This document shows positions 1 through 7,463 of a stretch of DNA of 23,418 nt, piece by piece. Origin of the DNA: Butyrivibrio sp. UBA3740. Its GTDB lineage: Bacteria; Bacillota; Clostridia; Lachnospirales; Lachnospiraceae. Where the stretch lies: the NCBI GenBank assembly GCA_002372465.1, contig DFGW01000189.1:1-23418 (forward strand). The letters run 5' to 3'. A model generated the notes under the pieces. It saw nothing but the letters and a program-made list of their open reading frames with translations, did not search any database and was not told the DNA's origin. Numbering within the stretch: position 1 is the first letter of the stretch; each line of letters opens with the position of its first letter. Made by a program: the position numbers and the translations under genes.

Positions 1-630
1 TCCCTTTACAAAAATCTCAATTCCGATTCCGATAAGGATAAGGCCGCCTATTATCTTGGCATTTCCAGCAAGCTTTGTCCCGAATTTAACTCCAAGTTTA
101 AGACCGATAAAGCATATGATATAGGTTACCAGACCAATGATAAAGCCTGAAGCTAAAGTCATCAAAAGGTCATATTCGGAGATGGTGAAGCCTACGGAAA
201 GAGCGTCTATTGATGTGGCTATTCCCTGGACCATCAGCACCTTGGTGGTAATCCCATCTGTCTGAACATCTTCCTTTATATCACAGTCTTTGTTGGGGCA
301 ATTGTCACAGTCCAGATCATTTTTACACTTTTTGGACTGCAAGCCTTCTTTTAACATCTTTCCGCCAATGAAAGAGAGTAATATAAGGGCAATCCAGGGT
401 ATAAACCTTTGAAAGCCGGTAAAAAAGCTCACTGCTTCATGTACCAGTGTCCAGCCAATTACGGGCATGGCGAATTGGAATAATGCGTAGATGCCGGAAA
501 TATACAGCATCCTGCCTTTCTTCATGGAGGGTTCGGCAAAACCGTTGGCAAGGGATACGGAAAAGGCATCCATTGCAAGCCCTACTCCCAGCATGATGCT
601 GTTGGCTATGAGCCAGATAATCGAATTCAT
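1..630 (-). CDS. mntP: MntP-type manganese efflux pump (3' end cut by window edge)
   Basis: The minus-strand frame opens with ATG at 630 and stays open for 210 codons to the window edge. The protein is very hydrophobic, with about six membrane segments. It carries the two Asp-containing repeats typical of MntP/YebN (DUF204, LysE superfamily): GLAMDAFSVSL around residue 21 and TSIDALSVGF around residue 142. Family members export Mn2+ across the cytoplasmic membrane. The start is supported by AGGTAGGA just upstream. It lies 19 bp after the stop of the diguanylate cyclase gene on the same strand, so the two are probably co-transcribed; no promoter is visible in the gap. An oddity is a Cys-rich cytoplasmic-type loop at about residues 102-116 (C-x5-C-x2-C-x4-C), which could bind metal. 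The C-terminus is missing only by truncation of the window. The family call is firm; manganese specificity is inferred. Confidence 0.9.
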   Translation of the reverse strand, partial: MNSIIWLIANSIMLGVGLAMDAFSVSLANGFAEPSMKKGRMLYISGIYALFQFAMPVIGWTLVHEAVSFFTGFQRFIPWIALILLSFIGGKMLKEGLQSKKCKNDLDCDNCPNKDCDIKEDVQTDGITTKVLMVQGIATSIDALSVGFTISEYDLLMTLASGFIIGLVTYIICFIGLKLGVKFGTKLAGNAKIIGGLILIGIGIEIFVKG

Positions 631-649
631 AAAAAATCCTACCTGTTAC

Positions 650-2398
650 TTAAATATCTTTTAACGAGAATTTGGACATCAGGTCCGAAAATGCTCTGTA
701 ATACATAAAATGTGTCTCATTCCATTGAGTGGCCTTGCCGACACTTGAGAAAATGATGAAACACTCATTTTGGTCCTTGTCCCAGAATCGCATAAGGACA
801 TAGGAGAGTACACCGATTTCTTTCAGGAAAGACTTAATGGCGCCTGCCTGGGGCGGGAGAGAATCAAGTCTGTTCACCACCAGAAAGTTTCTGCCTGCCA
901 GATACTGCTCCTTAATATCTGAGTTTAGCACTCCCAACAGGACATCCGGTGAAGAAAGACCCGGGATGACATCTGAACCGGTGGCGTACTTTAGCCTGAA
1001 GGGTGTTCCAACCAGGAGACTCATCCTCTGAAGGTGGAAAGCGAGGGCGAATTCATCCATCAATAGCTGAGGTGTTGTCCCGCCTTCGTTAAGCACAACA
1101 TCAAACATTTTAACTATCATCTCGCCGTATGACAAGTCCCCACGTTCGTTGAATTTCTTTTTGGTCATTTCTTTCTGTTTAATGGCTTCCAGAGTGCCGT
1201 GTTTGCTGCTGTTATAGATAACATAGCGATTTCGGCCCTTATCTTTTGCAATATACAGGCACTGATCTGCCAGAAGGAAAAGATCGTTATAATTGTCAGC
1301 ATCCGTGGAATAGGAGGCTGATCCAATGGATAGGGTAAGGGGCGTGCTGTCATCAATGACGCTGCCTTCAAATGCTGTTCTCACCTTATCTCTTATAGCC
1401 CTGAAGTGGTCTCTTATCATTTCTTCTTCAGTTATATTGTAGAAGACGATCAGGAATTCATCTCCGCCAAAACGTCCTGCAATACCTGAGCTGCCTACTT
1501 CGGAGGAAATGATATCAGCAATTTTTCTGATCACGGTATCACCAAACTGATGCCCGTAGGTATCGTTGATGTTTTTAAAGAAATCTATATCAATTATGGC
1601 TAAAGAAGTGCCTTCCAGATGTCTTTCATCAATCCTGTCACGGGCAATACGCATGATATCTGCTTTGTCCAAAAGGCCTGTAAGAGAATCTCTTTTCAGA
1701 GACGATGCCTGAACAGCCCCGCGCTTTAGCTCAGGATGGATGTGGCCAAGAATCCTGTCTTTTCTGCTGGGGGTAAATACATACCGTGCGCTTAGTATAG
1801 TGGCGTTGATATTGGGATCATCATTTAAAAGATTGGCTTCTATACGTGCTGTGCTGCGTCCTGTCCTGGATTTGAGCTGACCTATAAAGCTTCTTATAGA
1901 ATCCCTTTTTCCTTCACTGACTCTGCTGCAGAGAAGGGACTCAATATCATCCATCGTGTATAATCCCGCATCAAAGTCTGCAAGCTGGGTGTTGGCCAAA
2001 AGGACGCTCTGAGCTTCAGGGTTGTACTCAAAAAACACATCATCGTACAACTCAAGCTCTGCCTTATAGGTGGCAACTGTATCAACTAGATAGCTGTGAT
2101 TGTCGAGAAGATCATCAATGCTGGCAAAAGTAATCCTGATGGATTTAGTCTTTTTCTTTTTGATGGCCTTGAGGCAATACAGTCTGGTTCCTTTGTCTGT
2201 CAGTATTCCTGCAGTAAACCAGTTTCCGTCGGCCTCTTCAAGACCTTTTAGGTATATGCGCCTGTATGATTCATCGATATAATCGTCAAAAACTCCGCGA
2301 TCTCCGGTCCTCAAGGTGTCATAAACACCCTGGTCTGCGGAGAGTATTACATGGCCTTTTTCTGAAATTTCAAGCTCTAAAACGTTGAAAATATTCAT
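650..2398 (-). CDS. Diguanylate cyclase, PAS-PAS-GGDEF-GAF-like
   Basis: Predicted cytoplasmic diguanylate cyclase of 582 residues that would make c-di-GMP from two GTP. Residues 1-230 look like two PAS-like sensory folds, recognised only by pattern. A complete GGDEF domain follows at about 236-397, with DSLTGLLDK, the metal-site IDIDFFKNINDTYGH and an intact RFGGDEF (GGDEF at 311-315). No RxxD inhibitory site sits at the usual place before GGDEF, so product inhibition through that site is not expected. The C-terminal 180 residues resemble a GAF-type domain, an unusual position after GGDEF. There are no membrane segments. A longer frame starts at 2461, but ATG at 2398 is preferred because AGGAAAGGA lies about 11 bases upstream, while the longer version has no ribosome site and would extend into the divergent promoter. 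mntP follows 19 bp downstream. The signal sensed is unknown. Confidence 0.85.
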   Translation of the reverse strand: MNIFNVLELEISEKGHVILSADQGVYDTLRTGDRGVFDDYIDESYRRIYLKGLEEADGNWFTAGILTDKGTRLYCLKAIKKKKTKSIRITFASIDDLLDNHSYLVDTVATYKAELELYDDVFFEYNPEAQSVLLANTQLADFDAGLYTMDDIESLLCSRVSEGKRDSIRSFIGQLKSRTGRSTARIEANLLNDDPNINATILSARYVFTPSRKDRILGHIHPELKRGAVQASSLKRDSLTGLLDKADIMRIARDRIDERHLEGTSLAIIDIDFFKNINDTYGHQFGDTVIRKIADIISSEVGSSGIAGRFGGDEFLIVFYNITEEEMIRDHFRAIRDKVRTAFEGSVIDDSTPLTLSIGSASYSTDADNYNDLFLLADQCLYIAKDKGRNRYVIYNSSKHGTLEAIKQKEMTKKKFNERGDLSYGEMIVKMFDVVLNEGGTTPQLLMDEFALAFHLQRMSLLVGTPFRLKYATGSDVIPGLSSPDVLLGVLNSDIKEQYLAGRNFLVVNRLDSLPPQAGAIKSFLKEIGVLSYVLMRFWDKDQNECFIIFSSVGKATQWNETHFMYYRAFSDLMSKFSLKDI

Positions 2399-2446
2399 TG
2401 CTGTGCAATCCTTTCCTAAATTATTATATAAAAAATACGCAAATAA

Positions 2447-2455
2447 TGGTATTAT
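2447..2455 (+). promoter_or_regulatory. Probable extended -10 promoter for degV
   Basis: TGGTATTAT fits the extended -10 pattern TGnTATAAT and lies 34 bp before the degV start. No good -35 hexamer is seen at 16-18 bp, which is tolerable for extended -10 promoters. It overlaps a -10-like hexamer of the opposite strand, so the degV and cyclase promoters may compete for polymerase. Confidence 0.4.
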
Positions 2456-2456
2456 A
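2451..2456 (-). promoter_or_regulatory. Possible -10 element for the diguanylate cyclase gene
   Basis: The minus strand reads TATAAT here, 53 bp upstream of the preferred cyclase start, and again at 2423-2428, which is closer to the ribosome site. No convincing -35 is seen for either, so which one is used cannot be decided from sequence. The 90-bp gap between the divergent genes is the only plausible place for this promoter. Confidence 0.3.
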
Positions 2457-2488
2457 GACATGATATTTTTTTCGGAGGGAAAATTATA

Positions 2489-3373
2489 ATGGATTATGTA
2501 ATAAGCTGTTGCTCAACTGCTGACCTTACAGCAGAACATTTTAAGAAGAGAGATATCAGTTATGTCTGCTTCCATTTTGAAGTGGATGGAAAAGAATATC
2601 AGGATGACCTTGGCGTTTCATATCCATTTAAGGATTTTTACGCAGACATGGCCAAGGGTGCTATGACCAAGACTTCTCAGGTTAGCGTTGGGGAATATGT
2701 TGATTATTTTGAATCTATACTTAAGCAGGGTAAGGATATTCTTCACCTGACATTAAGCTCAGGTATTTCAGGAACACTCAATTCCGCTACCATTGCAAGG
2801 GATCAGCTTAGGGATAAATATCCCGATAGGAAGCTCTACGTGGTAGATTCTCTTGCAGCTTCTGCAGGATACGGCCTTTTAATGGACAAGCTTGCAGATC
2901 TTCGCGATGAGGGAATGGATATCGACCAGCTTTATGAATGGGTTATCGAGCACAGGCTTGAGTGCCAGCATTGGTTCTTTGTATCAGATCTTACTTACCT
3001 TGTAAGAGGCGGAAGAGTATCAAAGGCTGCCGGTATCATAGGCGGAGCACTTAAAATCTGTCCACTTCTTAACGTTGATTTCCAGGGAAGACTTATTGTT
3101 CGTTCCAAGCTTCGCGGAATAAACGCTGCCATAAAGGCCCAGGTTGCCAAGATGGAAGAGCTTGCCATCAGAGGCAAGGATTATGACGGAGAATGCTATA
3201 TCTCCAATTCCGACTGCTACGAGGAAGCAAGGGCAGTTGCTGATCTGATTGAGGAGAAATTCCCCAAGTTAAAGGGCAGGGTCAAGATATACAGCATCGG
3301 AACCACAATCGGAAGCCACACAGGCCCCGGAACAGTAGCTCTGTTCTTCTGGGGACCTAAGAGAATCGATTGA
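2489..3373 (+). CDS. DegV family fatty-acid-binding protein
   Basis: A 294-residue protein of normal length for the DegV family, whose members bind a fatty acid and, in Firmicutes that have it, can serve as the FakB subunit of fatty acid kinase. Family marks are the N-terminal strand with ISCCSTADL, the KTSQVS segment at 61-66, LSSGISGT at 89-96 (phosphate/carboxylate-binding loop), and RGGRVS followed by KICPLL at 173-194. ATG is preceded by GGAGGG at a normal distance. It is cytoplasmic, with no signal peptide. No FakA kinase gene is nearby, so a FakB role is only a possibility. The gene appears monocistronic: a strong new promoter begins at its stop codon. I see no terminator of its own, so read-through into the pheS leader is possible. 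Confidence 0.9.
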   Translation: MDYVISCCSTADLTAEHFKKRDISYVCFHFEVDGKEYQDDLGVSYPFKDFYADMAKGAMTKTSQVSVGEYVDYFESILKQGKDILHLTLSSGISGTLNSATIARDQLRDKYPDRKLYVVDSLAASAGYGLLMDKLADLRDEGMDIDQLYEWVIEHRLECQHWFFVSDLTYLVRGGRVSKAAGIIGGALKICPLLNVDFQGRLIVRSKLRGINAAIKAQVAKMEELAIRGKDYDGECYISNSDCYEEARAVADLIEEKFPKLKGRVKIYSIGTTIGSHTGPGTVALFFWGPKRID

Positions 3374-3398
3374 CAAAATCCTTTGCAGACAATACAAT
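3370..3398 (+). promoter_or_regulatory. Sigma-A-type promoter of pheST overlapping the degV stop codon
   Basis: A perfect -35 TTGACA (3370-3375), a 17-bp spacer and TACAAT (3393-3398) make this the best promoter in the window. Its -35 contains the degV TGA stop (3371-3373). Transcription would start near 3405, just ahead of the T-box leader. Confidence 0.75.
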
Positions 3399-3404
3399 AG
3401 GTTA

Positions 3405-3708
3405 CTGAAATGCATTGATGGTGTCGGCTATTGCCGAAGATGTTATGGCTGTCTATTTAGAGAATCAGGGTCATGGGCTGCAAGCCCTGGTAGCAACGGC
3501 TGTATACGGAACATTCGCACCGGAGCAGTTTGCGTGAAGGCTTTATAAAGAGCTTGTAGTGCAGAACGTGAGTCTACGTCAAGACAAAAGAGAGTTCATG
3601 AATATCGGGGGCTTTCCCGGGCAGTATTCATGAGAACATGGGTGGTACCGCGGATATAGATAATTATTCGTCCCTTGTATGGCTTTACAGCTGTACAAGG
3701 GATTATTT
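3405..3708 (+). ncRNA. T-box leader RNA for pheST, tRNA-Phe specific
   Basis: This leader senses uncharged tRNA and controls the downstream phenylalanyl-tRNA synthetase genes by transcription antitermination. The canonical T-box GGGTGGTACCGCG is at 3640-3652; its variable base is T, which pairs with discriminator base A, as expected for tRNA-Phe. The distal part of stem I includes AGAGAA (3459-3464) and a GGGCT/AGCCC hairpin (3475-3487). On the 3' side, a GGAAC-ATTCGCACC context gives TTC (Phe) at 3514-3516 as the likely specifier codon, followed by a purine. The GGG of the T-box can pair with CCC at 3672-3674 to form the antiterminator, excluding the terminator. Specifier, discriminator and the gene controlled agree. 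Stem boundaries are approximate. Confidence 0.9.
3671..3708 (+). terminator. T-box regulated intrinsic terminator
   Basis: TCCCTTGTA (3671-3679) pairs with TACAAGGGA (3694-3702). With internal GC and GU pairs the stem reaches 14 bp around a four-base UUAC loop, followed by a short T-rich run ending about 3708. It is mutually exclusive with the T-box antiterminator. Confidence 0.8.
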
Positions 3709-3709
3709 G

Positions 3710-3833
3710 CGTGTGAAGCAGAGCCATGCATCGAAATGCGTATCAGAAATGCTTGCATGTCTGGAAGCATTTCGATATATGGCGAGCAACGCGAACGAGG
3801 AAACACGTAGCGTTTTCGAGTCTGCTTCACACG
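3710..3833 (+). repeat. Nested inverted-repeat element, likely a folded three-way RNA structure
   Basis: Between the T-box terminator and the pheS ribosome site lie 124 bases bounded by a perfect 13-bp inverted repeat (CGTGTGAAGCAGA at 3710-3722, complement at 3821-3833). Directly inside, 3723-3739 pairs with 3767-3783 (16 of 17 positions, counting one G-U), capped by a CAGA/TCTG hairpin at 3744-3763. A second arm at 3788-3814 is closed by AACGC/GCGTT. The fold would be a three-way junction. It is not part of a standard T-box and I do not recognise the family. It could be a miniature mobile repeat or a stabilising or processing element of the pheST mRNA. It has no convincing coding capacity. 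Confidence 0.6.
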
Positions 3834-3860
3834 TTACCAAATGATTAGGAGGAAGGAATT

Positions 3861-4907
3861 TTGGAAAACAGCGTATTACGTCAGCAAATTGAAGCAATTC
3901 GTGCAGAGATCAAGGCAAGTTCCGAAAAGCTTGATAGCTCAAAGCATGTTTATGAGCAGAGAAAGACCTTTTTGGACAACAAGACCGGCAAGATAAGTGC
4001 TCTTATGAAGGAGATGAAGAATATTGCCGCCGAGGATCGTGCCGAATACGGTAAGAATGTAAATGAACTCAAGCAGTGGGCTCTCGAACAGTTTGATGAA
4101 CTGGACAAGAAGATGAAGGAAAGAGAGCTCAAGGCAAGATATGAAAGGGAGAAGCAGGACGTAACAATGCCTGCCAAGATGCGTTATCAGGGCAATCTTC
4201 ATCCTGTAACCCAGATGAGAGAGACCCTTATTGATATCTTCGCCGGAATGGGCTTTGAGATATATGAAGGCACTGAGATTGAGAATGACTATTACAATTT
4301 CACTGCCCTTAATACTCCTGCCGATCACCCGGCAAGAGATATGCAGGACACATTCTACTTAAGTCCTGAGTTTCTTTTGAGAACACAGACCTCATCAGGT
4401 CAGATCCACGTTATGGAGAACAAGAAGCCTCCGATCAAGATCTTGTCACCCGGTAAGGTTTTCCGTTCAGATGATGATGCAACACATTCACCTATGTTCT
4501 CACAGATGGAAGGCCTTGTAGTTGATAAGAAGGTAACCCTTTGCGACCTCAAGGGAGCCTTGGAGACCTTTGCACAGAAAATCTTCGGAGAAGGAACCAC
4601 AACAAGACTTCGTCCTTCATACTTCCCATTCACAGAGCCTTCAGTAGAGGTTGACTGCAGCTGCTTTGCCTGCGGTGGAAAGGGATGTAACCTCTGTAAG
4701 GGTACCGGCTGGATCGAGGTACTGGGTGCCGGTGTTGTTAACAAAAAGGTTTTGGAAAACTGCGGAATTGATTCAGAGCAGTACAGCGGATTTGCATTTG
4801 GTATCGGTATCGAGCGTGCAACTATGCTTAAGTATGGTATCAACAATATCAAGCTCCTCTATGAGTCAGACCTTGATGTTCTTAAGCAGATCGATCACTA
4901 TGAATAA
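3861..4907 (+). CDS. pheS: Phenylalanine--tRNA ligase alpha subunit
   Basis: PheS is the catalytic subunit of the alpha2-beta2 enzyme that charges tRNA-Phe. The 348 residues have the usual N-terminal coiled-coil arm that grips tRNA (about 1-100) and a class II core. Motif 2 is [18 protein letters not shown] around 201-218, and motif 3 is [14 protein letters not shown] at about 310-323. Between them, at 266-279, is a Cys cluster (C266, C268, C271, C276, C279) that may bind zinc; similar insertions occur in some clostridial PheS proteins. The start is the rare TTG at 3861, placed 7 bases after AGGAGG; no ATG in frame fits. It is controlled by the upstream T-box, and pheT follows after 34 bp with its own ribosome site. 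Confidence 0.97.
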   Translation: MENSVLRQQIEAIRAEIKASSEKLDSSKHVYEQRKTFLDNKTGKISALMKEMKNIAAEDRAEYGKNVNELKQWALEQFDELDKKMKERELKARYEREKQDVTMPAKMRYQGNLHPVTQMRETLIDIFAGMGFEIYEGTEIENDYYNFTALNTPADHPARDMQDTFYLSPEFLLRTQTSSGQIHVMENKKPPIKILSPGKVFRSDDDATHSPMFSQMEGLVVDKKVTLCDLKGALETFAQKIFGEGTTTRLRPSYFPFTEPSVEVDCSCFACGGKGCNLCKGTGWIEVLGAGVVNKKVLENCGIDSEQYSGFAFGIGIERATMLKYGINNIKLLYESDLDVLKQIDHYE

Positions 4908-4941
4908 TTCAGGTTATCTAAAACTATAGGAGGAAAAAGAA

Positions 4942-7362
4942 ATGTTAGTACCTTTAAGTTGGCTTAAAGATTTTGTTGATATAGATATTGAACCAAAAGA
5001 GCTTGAGAAAAAGCTCTTCGACTGTGGATTTGAGGTTGAAGAGTGCTGGGAAGTGGGAAAAGACATCTCCAAGGTAGTTGTGGGACAGGTTGAGACCTGT
5101 GAGCCCATTCCCGATACCCATCTTCATGTATGTACAGTAAATGCCGGTGAGCATGGCACTTTCCAGGTATGCTGCGGCGCAGACAACGTTAAGGCAGGTG
5201 GTAAATATCCTCTGGCGCTTGTTGGAGCTACAGTAATTGAGACAGAGAGAGACCATGTAACTGTTATCGGTGTTGCAACCATCAAGAAGGGCAAGCTTCG
5301 CGGCTACGATTCAGAAGGTATGCTCTGCTCCGGTGTTGAGCTTGGCGTCAGCGAGGATATGTACCCCGGTGCAGGCTACAACGGACTTCTTGTTTTCCCT
5401 GAGGATACTGAGGTTGGTATCGATGTTAAGCCTTTGCTTGGCCTTGATGACTGGATCTTTGATGTTTCAATCACTGCGAACAGACCTGACTGCCAGAGTA
5501 TCTACGGCCTTGCCAGAGAAGTAGCAGCAGCTCTTGATAAGCCATTAAAAGAGATCGATCTTAGCTACACAGAGACAGATGTAGAGAACGAGGGCTTTAG
5601 TGTAACTGTAGAGGATCCTGATCTCTGCCCAAGATATATAGGTCACTATGTATATGATGTAAAGCTTTCAGAGAGCCCGCTTTGGATGAAGAGAAGACTT
5701 GCTATGGTAGGCAACAATGCCATCAATAATATCGTTGATATCACCAACTATATTATGAGAGAGCTCGGCCAGCCAATGCATGCTTTCGACGGAAACTTCC
5801 TTGAGGGCAACAAGATCGTTGTAAGACGCGCCAAGGCAGGGGAGAAAATCGTAACTCTTGACGAGAATGAGTTTGAACTCACTACAGATAATCTTGTTAT
5901 CTGCGACGGAGCTAAGCCTGTAGCCCTTGCAGGTATCATGGGAGGTCTTAACTCAGAGATCCGTGATACAACAACTACAGTAACCTTTGAAGCTGCCAAG
6001 TTCATGCGTGACAACATCCGTAAGAGCTCTAGAGCACTGGGACAGTCTTCTGACTCTTCAGCAGCCTTTGCAAAGGGTGTTTACGAATATACAACTGTTA
6101 TCGCAATGAAGAGAGCTCTTCACCTTATAGAACAGCTCGGTGCAGGTAAGGTTTCCAAGACTCACGTGGACATCAATACCGGCAACAGCCTTGAGAAGAA
6201 GGAAATGAAGGCTTCTATCAAGAAGGTAAACGGTGTTCTTGGAATTGAAGTTCCTGAAGAGGAGATAAAGAGAATCCTTACCAATCTCAATTTCGAGCCT
6301 GTGATAAACGGTGATGAGCTTACAATCAAGATCCCTGCATATCGTGAGGATATGGAAGACTATCCGGATATCGCAGAAGAGCTTATCCGTATGTATGGAT
6401 ATGACCACGTTGAGGCTACCTTCCTTAAGGACTGCAATGTAACAGTGGGCGGCAGAAACCTTAAGCAGAAGACTGAGCTTAGGATAAAGAGAGCTCTTTG
6501 CGCTCAGGGAGCATACGAGTGTATGCACTACTCCTTCTTCTCACCAAGCGATCTTGACCTCCTTGGATTTGCAGAGGATGCTACGGAGCGTAACGCTATC
6601 AGGATTCTCAATCCTATAAATGAAGACCTCTCTCTCATGAGAACTACTCTGGCTGCACAGATGATCCACGCTATTGCCAGAAACCAGAAGAAGGGTACTC
6701 TTGAGGGAAGATTGTTCGAGCTTGGAAACAGATTTATTCCAAAGTCTCTGCCACTTACCGATTATCCCGAGGAGAAAGCTACTCTTTGCATCGGTATCTT
6801 TGGAGAAGGCGAAGATATCTTTACATTAAAGGGACTTGCAGAGAATGTTGCAAATGCTCTTCATATCAGCTTTAAGTATGAGCCTGCCACAAAGACCTTC
6901 CTGCATCCATACAGAACAGCTAAGGTTGTATGCGATGGTGAAGAGGTTGGATATCTTGGTCAGATCACATACGAGATTCAGGATGAGACTGATATGAGAA
7001 TTCCTGCATATATCTGCGAGCTTGATCTGTCAGTGCTTGAGAAGTGGTATGGCAAGACTCCTGTCTTTGAGCCACTTTCAAAGTTTGCAGTTGTTAAGCG
7101 TGACCTTGCTCTTATCATGGACAAGACAGTTACCTGCGGAGCAGTAGAGGATGCTATCTATGGCTCCTGCAAATATGTAACAGATGTTAAGCTCTTTGAT
7201 GTATATGAAGGACTTCCTATTCCTCAAACCAAGAAGAGCATGGCATTTACCATCACATTCACACCTAAGGATGAAGAGCTCACCGATGAAGCTATAAACG
7301 GATATGTAGATAAGATGCTCAGAAAACTCTCATTCACCATGGGAATTGAACTTAGGTCCTAA
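4942..7362 (+). CDS. pheT: Phenylalanine--tRNA ligase beta subunit
   Basis: PheT is the large, tRNA-binding and editing subunit that pairs with PheS. The 806 residues are the full length for the long bacterial form. In order they show the N-terminal MLVPLSWLKDFVDI segment, an OB-fold tRNA-binding domain (about 40-150), the B3/B4 editing region with NRPDC and GQPMHAFD, the B5 domain (about 405-480) with IPAYREDMEDYPDIAEELIRMYGYD, a catalytic-like core, and a C-terminal ferredoxin-fold anticodon-binding domain (about 712-805) starting near KFAVVKRDLAL. ATG is preceded by AGGAGG. It is co-transcribed with pheS under the Phe T-box and followed by a hairpin terminator at 7412-7446. Nothing is truncated or unusual. 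Confidence 0.97.
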   Translation: MLVPLSWLKDFVDIDIEPKELEKKLFDCGFEVEECWEVGKDISKVVVGQVETCEPIPDTHLHVCTVNAGEHGTFQVCCGADNVKAGGKYPLALVGATVIETERDHVTVIGVATIKKGKLRGYDSEGMLCSGVELGVSEDMYPGAGYNGLLVFPEDTEVGIDVKPLLGLDDWIFDVSITANRPDCQSIYGLAREVAAALDKPLKEIDLSYTETDVENEGFSVTVEDPDLCPRYIGHYVYDVKLSESPLWMKRRLAMVGNNAINNIVDITNYIMRELGQPMHAFDGNFLEGNKIVVRRAKAGEKIVTLDENEFELTTDNLVICDGAKPVALAGIMGGLNSEIRDTTTTVTFEAAKFMRDNIRKSSRALGQSSDSSAAFAKGVYEYTTVIAMKRALHLIEQLGAGKVSKTHVDINTGNSLEKKEMKASIKKVNGVLGIEVPEEEIKRILTNLNFEPVINGDELTIKIPAYREDMEDYPDIAEELIRMYGYDHVEATFLKDCNVTVGGRNLKQKTELRIKRALCAQGAYECMHYSFFSPSDLDLLGFAEDATERNAIRILNPINEDLSLMRTTLAAQMIHAIARNQKKGTLEGRLFELGNRFIPKSLPLTDYPEEKATLCIGIFGEGEDIFTLKGLAENVANALHISFKYEPATKTFLHPYRTAKVVCDGEEVGYLGQITYEIQDETDMRIPAYICELDLSVLEKWYGKTPVFEPLSKFAVVKRDLALIMDKTVTCGAVEDAIYGSCKYVTDVKLFDVYEGLPIPQTKKSMAFTITFTPKDEELTDEAINGYVDKMLRKLSFTMGIELRS

Positions 7363-7381
7363 ACGTTGTAGAATTTCATTG

Positions 7382-7410
7382 TTAAAAGAAGAGAATAGTC
7401 TCTGTATTAT
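7382..7410 (+). promoter_or_regulatory. Possible promoter for the aminopeptidase-queA pair
   Basis: TTAAAA (7382-7387), 17 bp, TATTAT (7405-7410). The match is modest. Transcription would start inside the following hairpin, so the new transcript would escape termination of pheT transcripts. This is the only candidate in the 101-bp gap. Confidence 0.3.
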
Positions 7411-7411
7411 A

Positions 7412-7446
7412 TGAGGATGATGTTTATGCGTCATCCTCAATCTTTT
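7412..7446 (+). terminator. Intrinsic terminator after pheT
   Basis: TGAGGATGATG (7412-7422) pairs with the complement at 7429-7439 around a six-base loop, with one G-U. It is followed by AATCTTTTG, a short and imperfect U-tract, so termination may be partial. Confidence 0.6.
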
Positions 7447-7463
7447 GAAAGGAGAAAAAATAT

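Noticed and set aside
3638..3844. Open reading frame of 68 codons across the T-box terminator and the inverted-repeat element
   Set aside because: It overlaps the T-box core and two strong RNA structures, has no ribosome site and reads as non-biased sequence.
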